From NCBI GenBank assembly GCA_022792815.1, contig JAAWBS010000002.1, positions 1 to 64,000 of the forward strand: 64,000 nucleotides of DNA. The letters are read 5' to 3'. Both the position numbers and the translations under genes were made by a program. Shown piece after piece: positions 17,381 through 26,703 of the stretch. The notes under the pieces were generated by a model. The model was not told the origin of the DNA. It did no database searches and worked only from the letters and a program-made list of their open reading frames with translations. How positions within the stretch are numbered: the stretch's first letter is position 1; every line of letters begins with the position of its first letter. The DNA is from Hungatella sp. GTDB lineage: Bacteria; Bacillota; Clostridia; Lachnospirales; Lachnospiraceae.

Positions 17381-17435
17381 GAAAAGTCCCCCTGTCTTTG
17401 CAGATGTTTTTGTCTGACCTTATCTAAAGCTTATT

Positions 17436-18434
17436 TTATACTATATCATCTTTGTCGTCACAAAAAAAGGGGGTCTCTTTTATTTTCATCAAAAGATCCG
17501 GTCTGTTGGTTATGATCCCATGACACCCCAGATCCCACAGTTGTTTCAACTCCTTCGGGTCATCAGGAGTGTAGGGATTCACCAGGATTCCTTTGTCCGC
17601 CAGCCGGGAGATCATGGATTGATCCTGCAGCACCATCTGATAGTTTGGATGAAGGAAGTCCATTTTAAAATCCAGGTGCCCGATATAGCTGTCAAGATCC
17701 TGCTGTCTTCCCCATAGATCTTCCACCTGTCCTAAATCCAGGTTCGGGTAAATGGCACTTAAGCTGTGGGCCAGCTCCACCGCCACATCCTCCGGCTCAC
17801 GCGCCACGATGTCTGCCTGTCCGAGAATATGTCTCTCTTCTTCTGTGAGAAGGATATCCTCCCTGCATATGGCGGAGAGAGGCTTGTGGACCGGAAGGGC
17901 GCTTCGAACAATCTCCATGATGGGAGAGCCGGAAGCAGAGGGGGGCAGCACAAGAGCCCCTACCCGAATCTCAGGACACAGCTTCTTCGCCCGGGCAAGG
18001 AGGCTGTGGTCAAAGGCAGACAGGATCACATTTGACTCCATATGAAATCGCCGGACGGTTTCCACTACCGCTTCTACATAGGGAAAATCCCGGTCCATCG
18101 GAGCCTTCAGTTCCAGGTTCACGATGGCGAGTGGACGGACCGTCTCCAGACATTCCTCTAACGTGGCGATCCGAAGTCCTCTGTAGCGTTCCCCCCGATA
18201 ACTGCCAAAGTCCAGAGTCTTTAGCTCTTTCAAGGTCATCTCCGAGATTTTTCCCGTTCCGTCAGCAGTCCCGTCGACGGAATAATTGTGGTGGATCACC
18301 AGCTGACCGTCCAGAGTAAGCTGAATATCCGTCTCGATTCCGTCAATCTTCATTTCTACCGCATCCTGAAAAGCAGGAAGTGTATTTTCCGGGGCCTGAA
18401 GCCAGACACCCCGATGGGCAATCACATAACTCAT
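17436..18434 (-). CDS. glycerophosphodiester phosphodiesterase
   Basis: About 332 residues. The GDPD TIM-barrel begins at YVIAHRGVWLQAPENTLPAF with the catalytic His and substrate Arg. GIETDIQLTLDGQLVIHHNY carries the Glu/Asp metal ligands and the second His. NLELKAPMD gives the third metal Glu, and GIITNRPDLL closes the barrel. The enzyme splits glycerophosphodiesters into sn-glycerol 3-phosphate and alcohol. I chose the ATG 6 bases after AGAGGTGA; a GTG two codons earlier abuts that site. It follows an MFS transporter by 13 bases, suggesting uptake and cleavage of one substrate. No signal peptide, so it acts in the cytoplasm. Confidence 0.92.
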   Translation of the reverse strand: MSYVIAHRGVWLQAPENTLPAFQDAVEMKIDGIETDIQLTLDGQLVIHHNYSVDGTADGTGKISEMTLKELKTLDFGSYRGERYRGLRIATLEECLETVRPLAIVNLELKAPMDRDFPYVEAVVETVRRFHMESNVILSAFDHSLLARAKKLCPEIRVGALVLPPSASGSPIMEIVRSALPVHKPLSAICREDILLTEEERHILGQADIVAREPEDVAVELAHSLSAIYPNLDLGQVEDLWGRQQDLDSYIGHLDFKMDFLHPNYQMVLQDQSMISRLADKGILVNPYTPDDPKELKQLWDLGCHGIITNRPDLLMKIKETPFFCDDKDDIV

Positions 18435-18447
18435 AGACACTCACCTC

Positions 18448-19824
18448 TTAATCTTCCACGGCTTTTACGGCTTCCGACAGCGCCTCTTCCTCTTCTGTAC
18501 TCATATTCTCCCCGTGTTTTACCCTGCGGATACAGATTACCGCCAGGATGGAGGCCAGCATACAGAAGACCTGGAGCGTGTTGTAGGTGCCGGTAATACC
18601 GATGAGAAAGCCGATCACTGTAGGGCAGATCACAGCAGCTGTAAATGTGGCAGTATAGTAGTAACCGGTAAAGGCGCCGAAACGGCTTTTTCCTCCGATT
18701 GCCAGCATGATAGGCAGTGTATTGATATTGATCAGTATAAATGCCCCTGCATAGATAAAATACAGGACAGTGAGCAGAGTCCCCACAGCCGCTCCGCCTA
18801 CATAGGGCAGCATAAACATCAGCACATGACAGGTGATTACAATGGACAGTCCTGCTGTGATGGTTTTTTTCCTACCCAGCTTTCTTCCGAGAATTCCGGC
18901 CGGAAGGGCGAGGAGGATGGCTCCTAATGTCCCGGCAGTTTTAACCAATGTAGCCTTTGCGGCATTCATCTGCAGAAGTTTGACAGCGTAGAGAGTAAAA
19001 TAGGTGCCAAAGCCATCACTTGAACCAGAGATACAAAGCAGGGCAAACATCATAAAGAACATGCTCATCTTTACATCTGCCGGAAGATTCAGATTGCGGA
19101 TGGATTCTTTTCCTGTCTGCTTTCCATCAGCCTTCTCGACGGCATCCTTTCGGTTGTCCGGCCATTTTACGGCAAACAAAATAATGAGGAGAAACAGAAC
19201 CGTCAAAAGGGCCCCAAACACAAAAACGGAGGTGTAGTCCCCGGAGGCGATGGCCTCTTTAAATCCCAGAAGTCCCATAAGGGTGGCAGACAGAGTCCCC
19301 ATAATCGTGGCCACCGCGGCGACCATGTTGACAACCGCGTTGCCGTCACTTTGATATTCCGGCGGTACCAGATCCGGCATAATGGCCACGCAGGGCGCAC
19401 GCCAGGTTGACATAATGAAATTAAAGGTAATCACGACCACCATCAGACAGAGGATCCCGGCAGTACCCTGGATCTTTGCCGCCAGCGGCATCAGGATGAA
19501 CAGCAGGGCACAGGATGGGATTCCGGCAAGCAGATAGGGCATGCGCTTTCCGAAACGAGAACGCATATGATCCGATCTGCGGCCGAACACCGGCTGAAAT
19601 ATGAGGCCGAAAAAGTTATCGATGGTCATGATAAAACCGGTCAAAGTCGATATGGTGGTGGCAGATAGCATGATGCTTCCAAGGTTGTGAAGTTTTGCGT
19701 CTAAGATTAGCGGAATAAATGAGTTATAAATAGACCAGAAAACACATACAGAACCAAATCCCAGGCTGGCGATGGCCAGCTGAAGATTGCTGTAGCCCCG
19801 TTTTTTCTTTTCTTTGCTTGACAT
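18448..19824 (-). CDS. MFS transporter (GPH/SLC45-like sugar porter)
   Basis: About 458 residues with twelve predicted membrane spans. DNFFGLIFQPVFGRRSDHMRSRFGKR is long but diagnostic: the loop between spans two and three has the D-x-x-x-D/R pattern of sucrose and glycoside-pentoside-hexuronide symporters (GRRSDHMRSRFGKRMPY). A matching loop, GILGRKLGRKKT, occurs in the second half. The start at 19824 follows AAAGGAGA; the long upstream in-frame extension has no family similarity and crosses the regulator promoter. Co-transcribed with the phosphodiesterase, so the cargo may be a glycerophosphodiester or a glycoside. Control is probably by the divergent TetR protein. Confidence 0.85.
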   Translation of the reverse strand: MSSKEKKKRGYSNLQLAIASLGFGSVCVFWSIYNSFIPLILDAKLHNLGSIMLSATTISTLTGFIMTIDNFFGLIFQPVFGRRSDHMRSRFGKRMPYLLAGIPSCALLFILMPLAAKIQGTAGILCLMVVVITFNFIMSTWRAPCVAIMPDLVPPEYQSDGNAVVNMVAAVATIMGTLSATLMGLLGFKEAIASGDYTSVFVFGALLTVLFLLIILFAVKWPDNRKDAVEKADGKQTGKESIRNLNLPADVKMSMFFMMFALLCISGSSDGFGTYFTLYAVKLLQMNAAKATLVKTAGTLGAILLALPAGILGRKLGRKKTITAGLSIVITCHVLMFMLPYVGGAAVGTLLTVLYFIYAGAFILININTLPIMLAIGGKSRFGAFTGYYYTATFTAAVICPTVIGFLIGITGTYNTLQVFCMLASILAVICIRRVKHGENMSTEEEEALSEAVKAVED

Positions 19825-19887
19825 TTGCGGCTTGTCTCCTTTATTCTTTTTGTGTTTTTGCGAAAAATCATGATTTAATTCGACATA

Positions 19888-19911
19888 TTTATAGTGTATA
19901 ATAGCTATAAA
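19888..19911. promoter_or_regulatory. candidate TetR operator over a -10 box
   Basis: The inverted repeat TTTATAG...CTATAAA with a 10-base spacer encloses TATAAT (19897-19902), a plausible plus-strand -10. It lies midway between the divergent MFS gene (start 19824) and the TetR gene (19967), a placement expected for autoregulation with control of the transporter. Confidence 0.5.
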
Positions 19912-19966
19912 CGGAAAACAAGAAACAGATTGGACGAAATGTTTCACAAAATGTCTTGGGGGGCAC

Positions 19967-20521
19967 ATGAGAAAGCAAAGTGAAGTGAAACGGAAAGCAT
20001 ATACAGCTTTAAAAGAATTGGTGGCAGTAAAATCTTTTGAAAAGATCAATGTCAATGACATCCTGGCTCAGGCAGGCATATCCAGGGCTACCTTTTACCG
20101 GCACTTTATGGATAAATATGACTTGCTGGACCAGGCGGTGATCGACCAGGTGGACTTAATCTACACAGATGACTGCGATTTAGACCTGTGGAGAGAGCGG
20201 TTTGCAGATATGTTTGAGCTGATAAAAAAGAAGGAGATGCTCTTGGCTATGGGGCACAAATATGAGGCGGAACATCTCTACACCATGCATTACCAGATGG
20301 TACGGCGGCTGTGTCTGAAAAGAATGAACCGAGTCAAGGGCGGAGTCGTGACCGATCAGGAGATGCGCGCCATCAAATTTTTCAGTGCCGGTGTTGCGAA
20401 AATCCTTGTGGACTGGACACAGAATGGGTATGTGGTTCCGGCAAGGATTCTGGCCGGAGAGTGCAGCGACTTCTTTCCGCCTGTTCTGAAAAAGGCCATG
20501 TCATCACCAAAAGAAGGGTGA
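19967..20521 (+). CDS. TetR/AcrR-family transcriptional regulator
   Basis: A 184-residue regulator. The N-terminal HTH reads VNDILAQAGISRATFYRHFMDKYDLL, the classical TetR recognition helix, at residues 27-52. The C-terminal ligand domain resembles the TetR_C group with DLDLWRERFADMFELIKKKE and a closing aromatic segment (ILVDWTQNGYV). A G-rich ribosome site precedes the start. Divergent from the MFS-phosphodiesterase operon with 142 bases between, so it most likely controls that operon and itself. The inducer is unknown. Confidence 0.88.
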   Translation: MRKQSEVKRKAYTALKELVAVKSFEKINVNDILAQAGISRATFYRHFMDKYDLLDQAVIDQVDLIYTDDCDLDLWRERFADMFELIKKKEMLLAMGHKYEAEHLYTMHYQMVRRLCLKRMNRVKGGVVTDQEMRAIKFFSAGVAKILVDWTQNGYVVPARILAGECSDFFPPVLKKAMSSPKEG

Positions 20522-20571
20522 CCGCAGCAGGGCCACCCTCTCAGATCTTTTGTCCGCCGTCACTTTTCCCG

Positions 20572-20602
20572 GAGCGTGTCTGAACATTGGATTCTGACAC
20601 GC
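20572..20602. terminator. hairpin between convergent tetR and metG
   Basis: AGCGTGTC/GACACGC with further GAA/TTC pairing forms a stable stem-loop in the 82-base gap between two convergent genes. There is no T-run on either strand, so it is only a possible terminator. Confidence 0.4.
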
Positions 20603-20603
20603 G

Positions 20604-22613
20604 CTAGCAGATCTCTGCCCCCGACGGCATGGATTTCTCCGGAATCATCAGGGCCAGACTGCCGTCTGCATCCTCGGCGCACAAAAGCATCCCCTCCGAC
20701 AGCTTCCCCGCTATCTCTCTGGGCGCTAGGTTCACCAGGACCATGACCTTCTTCCCCACCATCTCTTCCGGTGTGTAGCAGGCTTTGATGCCGCTGACGA
20801 TCTGCCTCACCCGGCTTCCGATCTTCACCTGGCTGCACAGCAGTTTCTTGGACTTCTTCACGACCTCGCAGGCGATGATTTCACCTACCTGAAACTGCAG
20901 CTTCACAAAATCGTCATAGGTGATCTCCGCCTTGGGCTCTATATCCATGTCCGCGGTTTCCTGCCCGCCTTCTGTTTTTGTCTCCTCTGTCTTTGCGCCT
21001 TGGCCGGCTTCTTCCTTCGCCGCCTCTGCCGCTTCCATCTCCTCCACCTTAGCCATCACTTCTTTGATATCCCCGCGGGCAAAGAGGATCTCCGGCTTGT
21101 CCGTCACCTTAGTTCCGTCCGGATACAGACCAAAGGTATCCATCTTGTCCAACTCTCTCTTCTCCGTGTTCAGCTGCTTTAAAATCTTGGCGGAAGTGTC
21201 CGGCATAAAGGACTCCAGCAGAGAAGCGCCTATGGTGATGGCCTCTGCCAGATTATAGAGTACCTCTGCCAGCCGTCCGTGCTGTGCCTCGTCCTTGGCC
21301 AGAGCCCATGGCATGGTCTCGTCGATATATTTGTTGCTTCTGCGGAAAATACTGAAGATCTCACTGATCGCATCAGCCACTCTCAGCTGTTCCATCTTCT
21401 CGTCGGTTTTTTTCACTGCCTCCAGCACCACGGCCTTCAGATCCTCATCTACCGCTTCCGCCGCTCCTGTATGTTTCACGGTTCCTCCGAAATATTTGTT
21501 GGACATGGAGACAGTACGGTTTACCAGGTTGCCAAGGATATTGGCCAGGTCGGAGTTTAACCGCTCCACCAAAAGCTCCCAGGAGATGCTTCCGTCATTG
21601 TCAAAGGGCATCTCGTGAAGCACAAAATACCGAACCGCATCCACACCGAAGAAATCCACCAGAGTGTCCGCGTAGAGCACATTCCCCTTGGACTTGCTCA
21701 TCTTGCCCTCACCCTGCAAAAGCCAGGGATGTCCGAATACCTGCTTGGGCAGCGGGAGATCCAGAGCCATCAAAAAGATAGGCCAGTAGATGGTGTGGAA
21801 CCGGATGATGTCTTTCCCGATCAGGTGCAGATCGGCCGGCCAGAATTTCCGAAACTGTTCTGTGCCGTCTCCGCCGCAGTCATAACCGATACCGGTGATG
21901 TAGTTGGTCAGAGCGTCCAGCCACACATAAGTCACATGCTTGGGATCAAAATCTACCGGAATACCCCACTTGAACGAGGTTCGGGACACACACAGGTCCT
22001 GGAGCCCCGGAAGCAGGAAGTTGTTCATCATCTCATTTTTCCTGGAAACGGGCTGAATAAACTCCGGGTGGTCGTTGATATGCTTGATCAGGCGGTCCGC
22101 ATATTTACTCATCTTAAAGAAATATGCCTCCTCCTTGGCGGGCTGCACCGCACCGCCGCAGTCGGGGCACTTGCCGTCCGCCAACTGAGACTCGGTAAAA
22201 AAAGACTCGCAGGGAGTGCAGTAGAGGCCCTCATAATACCCCTTATAGATATCTCCCTGGTCATACAGCTTCTTAAAGATCTTCTGTACCTGCCGCTCGT
22301 GGTCCGCATCCGTGGTGCGGATAAACTTATCGTAGGATGTGTTCATCAGATCCCAGATCCCCCTTACCTGACCGGCGACCTTGTCCACATACTCTTTTGG
22401 AGACATTCCCGCCGCCGCCGCTTTCAGCTCGATCTTCTGGCCGTGCTCATCGGTTCCGGTCTGGAAAAACACATCATACCCCTGAGCTCTCTTATATCTG
22501 GCAATACTGTCTGCCAGGACGATCTCGTAGGTGTTGCCGATGTGAGGTTTTCCCGACGTGTAGGCGATGGCTGTGGTCATATAATAAGGCTTATTTCTGC
22601 AGTCTCTGCACAT
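20604..22613 (-). CDS. metG: methionyl-tRNA synthetase
   Basis: A 669-residue class I synthetase that charges tRNA-Met in the cytoplasm. The ATP site has PHIG (HIGH motif, residues 22-25) and KMSKS (near 302). A zinc knuckle is seen in CTPCES...CPDCGG. The anticodon-binding helical domain follows, then a Glu/Ala/Lys-rich linker (about 535-565). A fused C-terminal EMAP/Trbp111-like tRNA-binding domain starts at ITYDDFVKLQFQVGEI and ends GAEIC, which dimerises the enzyme. GGAGG precedes the ATG by 9 bases. No T-box is visible in the 210-base upstream gap. Confidence 0.97.
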   Translation of the reverse strand: MCRDCRNKPYYMTTAIAYTSGKPHIGNTYEIVLADSIARYKRAQGYDVFFQTGTDEHGQKIELKAAAAGMSPKEYVDKVAGQVRGIWDLMNTSYDKFIRTTDADHERQVQKIFKKLYDQGDIYKGYYEGLYCTPCESFFTESQLADGKCPDCGGAVQPAKEEAYFFKMSKYADRLIKHINDHPEFIQPVSRKNEMMNNFLLPGLQDLCVSRTSFKWGIPVDFDPKHVTYVWLDALTNYITGIGYDCGGDGTEQFRKFWPADLHLIGKDIIRFHTIYWPIFLMALDLPLPKQVFGHPWLLQGEGKMSKSKGNVLYADTLVDFFGVDAVRYFVLHEMPFDNDGSISWELLVERLNSDLANILGNLVNRTVSMSNKYFGGTVKHTGAAEAVDEDLKAVVLEAVKKTDEKMEQLRVADAISEIFSIFRRSNKYIDETMPWALAKDEAQHGRLAEVLYNLAEAITIGASLLESFMPDTSAKILKQLNTEKRELDKMDTFGLYPDGTKVTDKPEILFARGDIKEVMAKVEEMEAAEAAKEEAGQGAKTEETKTEGGQETADMDIEPKAEITYDDFVKLQFQVGEIIACEVVKKSKKLLCSQVKIGSRVRQIVSGIKACYTPEEMVGKKVMVLVNLAPREIAGKLSEGMLLCAEDADGSLALMIPEKSMPSGAEIC

Positions 22614-22823
22614 ATCTGGTTTCCTCCTGATTATTTATTTTAAAAATTCATTGTTCTTAGTGTACCTTTTTAAATACCTTTCGTCAATCTTTTTTCATGA
22701 GTTGTATTTCCGGGAAATATAAATTATACTGATACCAGGGGCAAACGGTCATGGATGACGTGCCTGTATGCCGATCTATGACTTTGTGACCCTAGAATAC
22801 TTGATATAAGGAGGCCTGTCGCT

Positions 22824-24680
22824 ATGAACCGATATCCGTCACCCGTGTTTCGTTTTTTCCTCCCTCTGTCTCTCGCCTTCTCCCTGATCTTAGGCTGCGG
22901 GCGGGGCGCCTCTCCCGGCGGGACGGACTATGAAACCTACACTGCCTCTTCCTCCCAGGAGGAGACTTTCTCCGAATCCGGTGCAGACCCTGCGGAAATT
23001 CAGAAGGCTCAGGCCGATTTTGAACGGTTCTGTGACCAACTTTTCCGCGATCAATTGTCTGACAGCTACTTAAATCTTCATTATACCCTGGCGGACCCTG
23101 CCGCATACGGCATCACCGACTGCCCTAAGGAGTTGGGGGAATTCTCTCTCGACCTGTTGAAGGAAGCCAGTGAGACCGAGAAAGAGGAAAAGGCCCTCCT
23201 CGACACCATCCCTATGGAGCTTTTAACGGAAGACCAGCAGCTGACCTACCGGATCCTCCAGGCATCCTATGAGGCGGAGGAGGAATTTGAGGGTTTGGAG
23301 CTGTACTATCAGCCTCTGGCTCCTACTGTAGGGATCCAGGCCCAGCTTCCGGTGCTTCTGGCCGAGTATATTTTTTATGGAAAACAGGATGTGGAGGACT
23401 ATCTGGCCATCTTGTCCTCCATAGATGACTATTACCGGCAGATTCTGGAATTTGAACAGGAGAAGGCGAAAGCCGGCCTCTTTATGACCGACGACTGTGT
23501 GGATACCATCGTGTCGGACTGCAGTGCCTATGTTCTGGCTCCGGAAGAGCATTTTCTCGCCAGTACTTTTGACGAGCGGGTGGAGGCCCTCAAAGATCTG
23601 ACCGAGGAGGAGAAGGCCGGCTACAAGGCGCAGAACCTGAAAGTTCTCACCGAACATTTCATCCCGGCTTATGAACTTCTTCTCAACGGTCTCACAGAGC
23701 TTAAGGGAACCTGTACCAACGAGCAGGGGCTGTGCTACTATCCGGAGGGGAAACGGTATTACGAATACCTGGTCAAGTCCTCCACCGGTACCACCTACAG
23801 CACCATCGACAAGCTGAGGGATGCTGTTGACCTTCAGATCAATTATGACATGGCAGCCATGTATAAGCTGATGACAGACCATGAAGAGCTGATGGAAGGC
23901 CTCGATGACTATGAGTTTGCCTACACGGAACCGGATGAGATTCTGGAGCACTTAAAGGACGTGATCCAGGCGGACTTTCCGGCGCTGGAATCAGCCAACT
24001 ACGCCACCAAGTATGTGCCGGAATCCTTAGAGGAGGCTTTGAGTCCCGCCTTCTTCCTGGTTCCCCCCATGGACCGCTATCAGGACTGTGTCATCTACAT
24101 CAACCGGGGTTCTGTGAACACCTCCGGCGACCTTTACACCACCCTGGCCCATGAGGGATATCCGGGCCATCTCTATCAGAATGTGTATTTCCTGTCCAAC
24201 TGCAGTTCCCCTGTCCGGAATGTCCTAAGCTTTGGCAGCTACACAGAAGGGTGGGCCACCTATGTGGAAAATTATGCCTACACCACGGACAACGGCCTCT
24301 CCCCCGAGTTGGGGCAGCTGCTGGCCCACAACGCCTCTGCTACCTTGGGGATCCACGCTTTGTTGGATCTAAACATCAACTATTACGGCTGGAGTAAGGA
24401 GGAAGTGGCTGATTATCTGTCCCAAATCTTCGGTATCTCGGATGAAGATACGGTCAATGACATCTATCAGCATATGCTCAGCGCTCCTGTCAATTATCTG
24501 GAGTACTATGTAGGGTATCTGGAGCTGCGCCATATGAAGGAACAGGCCCAAAAGGCTCTGGGAACCAAGTTTCACTTAAAAGAATTTCATCAGTTTATCC
24601 TGGATCTGGGGCCTGCGCCGTTTACAGTGATCAAGCCGTATTTCAATGAGTGGGTGAACGGGCAAAAGGCGGGGAAATAG
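22824..24680 (+). CDS. DUF885-family metallopeptidase-like lipoprotein
   Basis: A 618-residue exported protein. The signal peptide (FRFFLPLSLAFSLILGC) ends in a lipobox, LILGC, with the acylated Cys near residue 28, followed by a Gly/Ser-rich tether. The body matches DUF885, a thermolysin-fold relative of M2/M32 carboxypeptidases: LAHEGYPGHLYQ near residue 443 is the family's zinc site (HExxxGH form), and GSYTEGWATYVENYA supplies the third Glu ligand region. I infer a surface-anchored peptidase. It is monocistronic, with AAGGAGG before the start and a terminator after it. Confidence 0.88.
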   Translation: MNRYPSPVFRFFLPLSLAFSLILGCGRGASPGGTDYETYTASSSQEETFSESGADPAEIQKAQADFERFCDQLFRDQLSDSYLNLHYTLADPAAYGITDCPKELGEFSLDLLKEASETEKEEKALLDTIPMELLTEDQQLTYRILQASYEAEEEFEGLELYYQPLAPTVGIQAQLPVLLAEYIFYGKQDVEDYLAILSSIDDYYRQILEFEQEKAKAGLFMTDDCVDTIVSDCSAYVLAPEEHFLASTFDERVEALKDLTEEEKAGYKAQNLKVLTEHFIPAYELLLNGLTELKGTCTNEQGLCYYPEGKRYYEYLVKSSTGTTYSTIDKLRDAVDLQINYDMAAMYKLMTDHEELMEGLDDYEFAYTEPDEILEHLKDVIQADFPALESANYATKYVPESLEEALSPAFFLVPPMDRYQDCVIYINRGSVNTSGDLYTTLAHEGYPGHLYQNVYFLSNCSSPVRNVLSFGSYTEGWATYVENYAYTTDNGLSPELGQLLAHNASATLGIHALLDLNINYYGWSKEEVADYLSQIFGISDEDTVNDIYQHMLSAPVNYLEYYVGYLELRHMKEQAQKALGTKFHLKEFHQFILDLGPAPFTVIKPYFNEWVNGQKAGK

Positions 24681-24691
24681 AAGTGTAATAG

Positions 24692-24744
24692 AACGGACTG
24701 CTAAAAACAGAGGTCATTCTCTCCGTTTTCCGCAGTCCGTTTTG
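24692..24744 (+). terminator. terminator after the DUF885 lipoprotein
   Basis: AACGGACTGC (24692-24701) pairs with GCAGTCCGTT (24732-24741), with a second small internal hairpin, followed by TTTTG. It lies 12 bases after the stop codon. Confidence 0.8.
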
Positions 24745-24784
24745 TCTCAGGTCTCAGAAACCTGTCTTCTTATATCTAAGCCTG

Positions 24785-25381
24785 TCACTCTTCCAACACC
24801 AGATAATCCTCGTCGCCCTGACTCACATTGTCGCTGGTGTAGTTGGCACCTTCGATCAGCAGCTTGATCTTGTCCAGTTCATAGTTCTCGATAAAGGTAT
24901 TGGCCACCGCCTGAAGGAGCAGCTTCTCCTTGGCCGCGTCAGCCTTGGGAAATCCGGTCAGATCCAGGGTTCCGATCCGCTCGCCGTCACCTGCCGCTTC
25001 TGCTGTCACTCCGGGGCCTGCCTTCGCTCCGCCGTCGATATCAAAGCCGTTGACCTCCGTACCTTCCTCCAGCACACCTCTCTCGATCAGACAGGCAACC
25101 AGCGCCTCCTCTGTCAGCTCCTCCAGATCCACCAGCTCTCTGGTAAGCTTGGCACCGCTGGCATCTATGGAATAGACAAACGCCATCTCGAGAATGGGAG
25201 CGTTGGGATCCGGAAGCTTCTCCTCGGCTCCGTTGCTCTCCCGCACCATCTCCGGGGTGATGCCCGCCGGATGTGCGCCTCCCACCGGCTGGGGGATCGT
25301 CTCATCCACTTGAGTAGGCGTACACGCTACCAGCGATAACGCCGTCAAAATTCCTGTCAATAACATCATCCATTTTTTCAT
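24785..25381 (-). CDS. GerMN-domain lipoprotein
   Basis: A 198-residue lipoprotein. Signal MKKWMMLLTGILTALSLVAC has the lipobox SLVAC at residue 20. After a Pro-rich stretch, the C-terminal two thirds resembles the GerMN domain of spore germination protein GerM: AFVYSIDASGAKLTRELVDL, then GTLDLTGFP, then LLQAVANTFIENYELDKIKLLIEG. Such proteins are found in spore peptidoglycan remodelling and also in vegetative membrane lipoproteins, so the role is open. A MarR-type gene lies 62 bases upstream on the same strand. No terminator was seen between them. Confidence 0.8.
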   Translation of the reverse strand: MKKWMMLLTGILTALSLVACTPTQVDETIPQPVGGAHPAGITPEMVRESNGAEEKLPDPNAPILEMAFVYSIDASGAKLTRELVDLEELTEEALVACLIERGVLEEGTEVNGFDIDGGAKAGPGVTAEAAGDGERIGTLDLTGFPKADAAKEKLLLQAVANTFIENYELDKIKLLIEGANYTSDNVSQGDEDYLVLEE

Positions 25382-25443
25382 AATCTAAGATATCCTCCTT
25401 TAAACGTTCATGCAGCTTCTGATGTTGCACCGGCCTGCTCTCA

Positions 25444-25929
25444 TCAAGGCTTCCGGTCAGCCCCTTCATGGCAATGATCCTGCCAGCCTCGAAACCATCG
25501 GTTCAGCTTCGTCAGAGTTCTGACCAGCATCTCCATCTCTTCCTCGTCCAGCTCTTCTGAGACACTGTCAATCATAGCCTTATGAAATCTGGCATGGTGC
25601 TCATAGGCCCCTCTCCCTTTCTCTGACAGGGAGATATAGACCTCCCGGCGGTCTGCGGTTCCCCGCTCCCGGATCACATATCCCTTCTTCACCAAACTGT
25701 TCATAGCGATGGTGAGCGTCCCTACGGTAACAGATAAAAGACGTGCTATGGAAGACATATTCCTGGCCTCACCGATTCCGATGGCCTCGATCACATGCAT
25801 ATCATTATTCGTCAGGTCTTTATATTCCTCGGTGATAATCGCTTTCTGTTCAATGTCCATGACATCGCGAAACAGATTCACCAGTACTTCATTCAACGTT
25901 TGGTACGTGTCCACAGTCTGTCCTTTCAT
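25444..25929 (-). CDS. MarR-family transcriptional regulator
   Basis: A 161-residue winged-helix regulator. The DNA-binding core runs NDMHVIEAIGIGEARNMSSI, ARLLSVTVGTLTIAMNSLVKKG, YVIRERGTADRREVYISLSEKG, where DRRE is the family's wing signature. Flanking helices provide the dimer interface. Length is typical. It has its own promoter and probably regulates the lipoprotein gene downstream; an effector cannot be inferred. The final residues (RGWQDHCHEG) are His/Cys-bearing, a minor oddity. Confidence 0.88.
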   Translation of the reverse strand: MKGQTVDTYQTLNEVLVNLFRDVMDIEQKAIITEEYKDLTNNDMHVIEAIGIGEARNMSSIARLLSVTVGTLTIAMNSLVKKGYVIRERGTADRREVYISLSEKGRGAYEHHARFHKAMIDSVSEELDEEEMEMLVRTLTKLNRWFRGWQDHCHEGADRKP

Positions 25930-25957
25930 CTGATGACTTCATTTTGGCGTGATTTTT

Positions 25958-25986
25958 ATTATACATGATTTCCCCGGACACGGCAA
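25958..25986 (-). promoter_or_regulatory. marR promoter
   Basis: Minus strand TTGCCG (25981-25986) and TATAAT (25958-25963), spacing 17, about 30 bases before the MarR-type start codon. Confidence 0.7.
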
Positions 25987-26042
25987 CCACCTAAACCTTA
26001 TAGATTTCTTATATTTTCTTAACAAACTCTAAACATTTTTCC

Positions 26043-26567
26043 CTACATCAGCCTTCCAAGGACCACGCTCATACCGATCCCTGTCAGGGTCGCCAGCAGT
26101 GCGCCGGGCAGCGTATATCTGGTCTTTTTGATTCCCACCGTGAGAAAATAGACACTCATGGTATAGAATACGGTCTCCGTACAGCTGAGCATCAGCGAAG
26201 CCATCAGTCCCAGTTCTGAGTCCGGTCCATACTGCTTAAAAAGATCCAGAGCCAGCCCTGTGGCTGCACCGGAAGAAAACAGCTTCACCAGAGCCACGGG
26301 AAAGAGCTGTGACGGAAAGCCCAGTTTTTGGAAAAAAGGGCTCAGAACGATTCCCAGAGCATCCAGAAATCCGGAGGACCGCAGCACTCCTACCCCCACC
26401 ATCAGTCCTACCAGGGTGGGCATGATCCCCGCCACGGTTTTGACTCCCTCTTTGGCCCCATTCACAAAATCGTCATACACCGGGCGCCTCATCAAAAGGC
26501 CGAATCCCACGATATAAAACATGGTCAGAGGGATGATGTAATCCGACAGATACAAGATGATTTTCAT
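26043..26567 (-). CDS. spmB: spore maturation protein B
   Basis: A 174-residue polytopic membrane protein of the SpmB family (nucleoside-recognition/gate domain). It acts in core dehydration during spore formation and is usually paired with SpmA. Recognisable segments are VKTVAGIMPTLVGLMVGVGV, SSGFLDAL, PVALVKLFSSGAATGLALDL and SLMLSCTETVFYTMSVYFL. I chose the ATG at 26567, 8 bases after GGAGA; an earlier in-frame ATG at 26588 lacks a ribosome site. In most spore formers spmA lies directly upstream; here spmA is at 53.8-54.4 kb. It supports a spore-forming host. Confidence 0.93.
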   Translation of the reverse strand: MKIILYLSDYIIPLTMFYIVGFGLLMRRPVYDDFVNGAKEGVKTVAGIMPTLVGLMVGVGVLRSSGFLDALGIVLSPFFQKLGFPSQLFPVALVKLFSSGAATGLALDLFKQYGPDSELGLMASLMLSCTETVFYTMSVYFLTVGIKKTRYTLPGALLATLTGIGMSVVLGRLM

Positions 26568-26644
26568 AAATAATTTCTCCGGTCTCAACGGATCTCTCTA
26601 CTAAAATATAGAAAACTTCTCCGTTTTATTACGTTTTCCCCCCT

Positions 26645-26672
26645 TTTCAAAGGAATCTCTTTTGTGTAAAAT
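26645..26672 (+). promoter_or_regulatory. promoter of the ArsC/Spx-like - reductase operon
   Basis: TTTCAA (26645-26650) and TAAAAT (26667-26672), spacing 16, followed by AAAGGAGG before the ATG at 26704. Confidence 0.55.
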
Positions 26673-26703
26673 AGGGCTGGATTGACAAAGGAGGATATGA
26701 AAG

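Noticed and set aside
22614-22823. T-box riboswitch upstream of metG
   Set aside because: The gap is too short, and neither a TGGnACC-like T-box sequence nor a terminator/antiterminator pair was seen on the minus strand.
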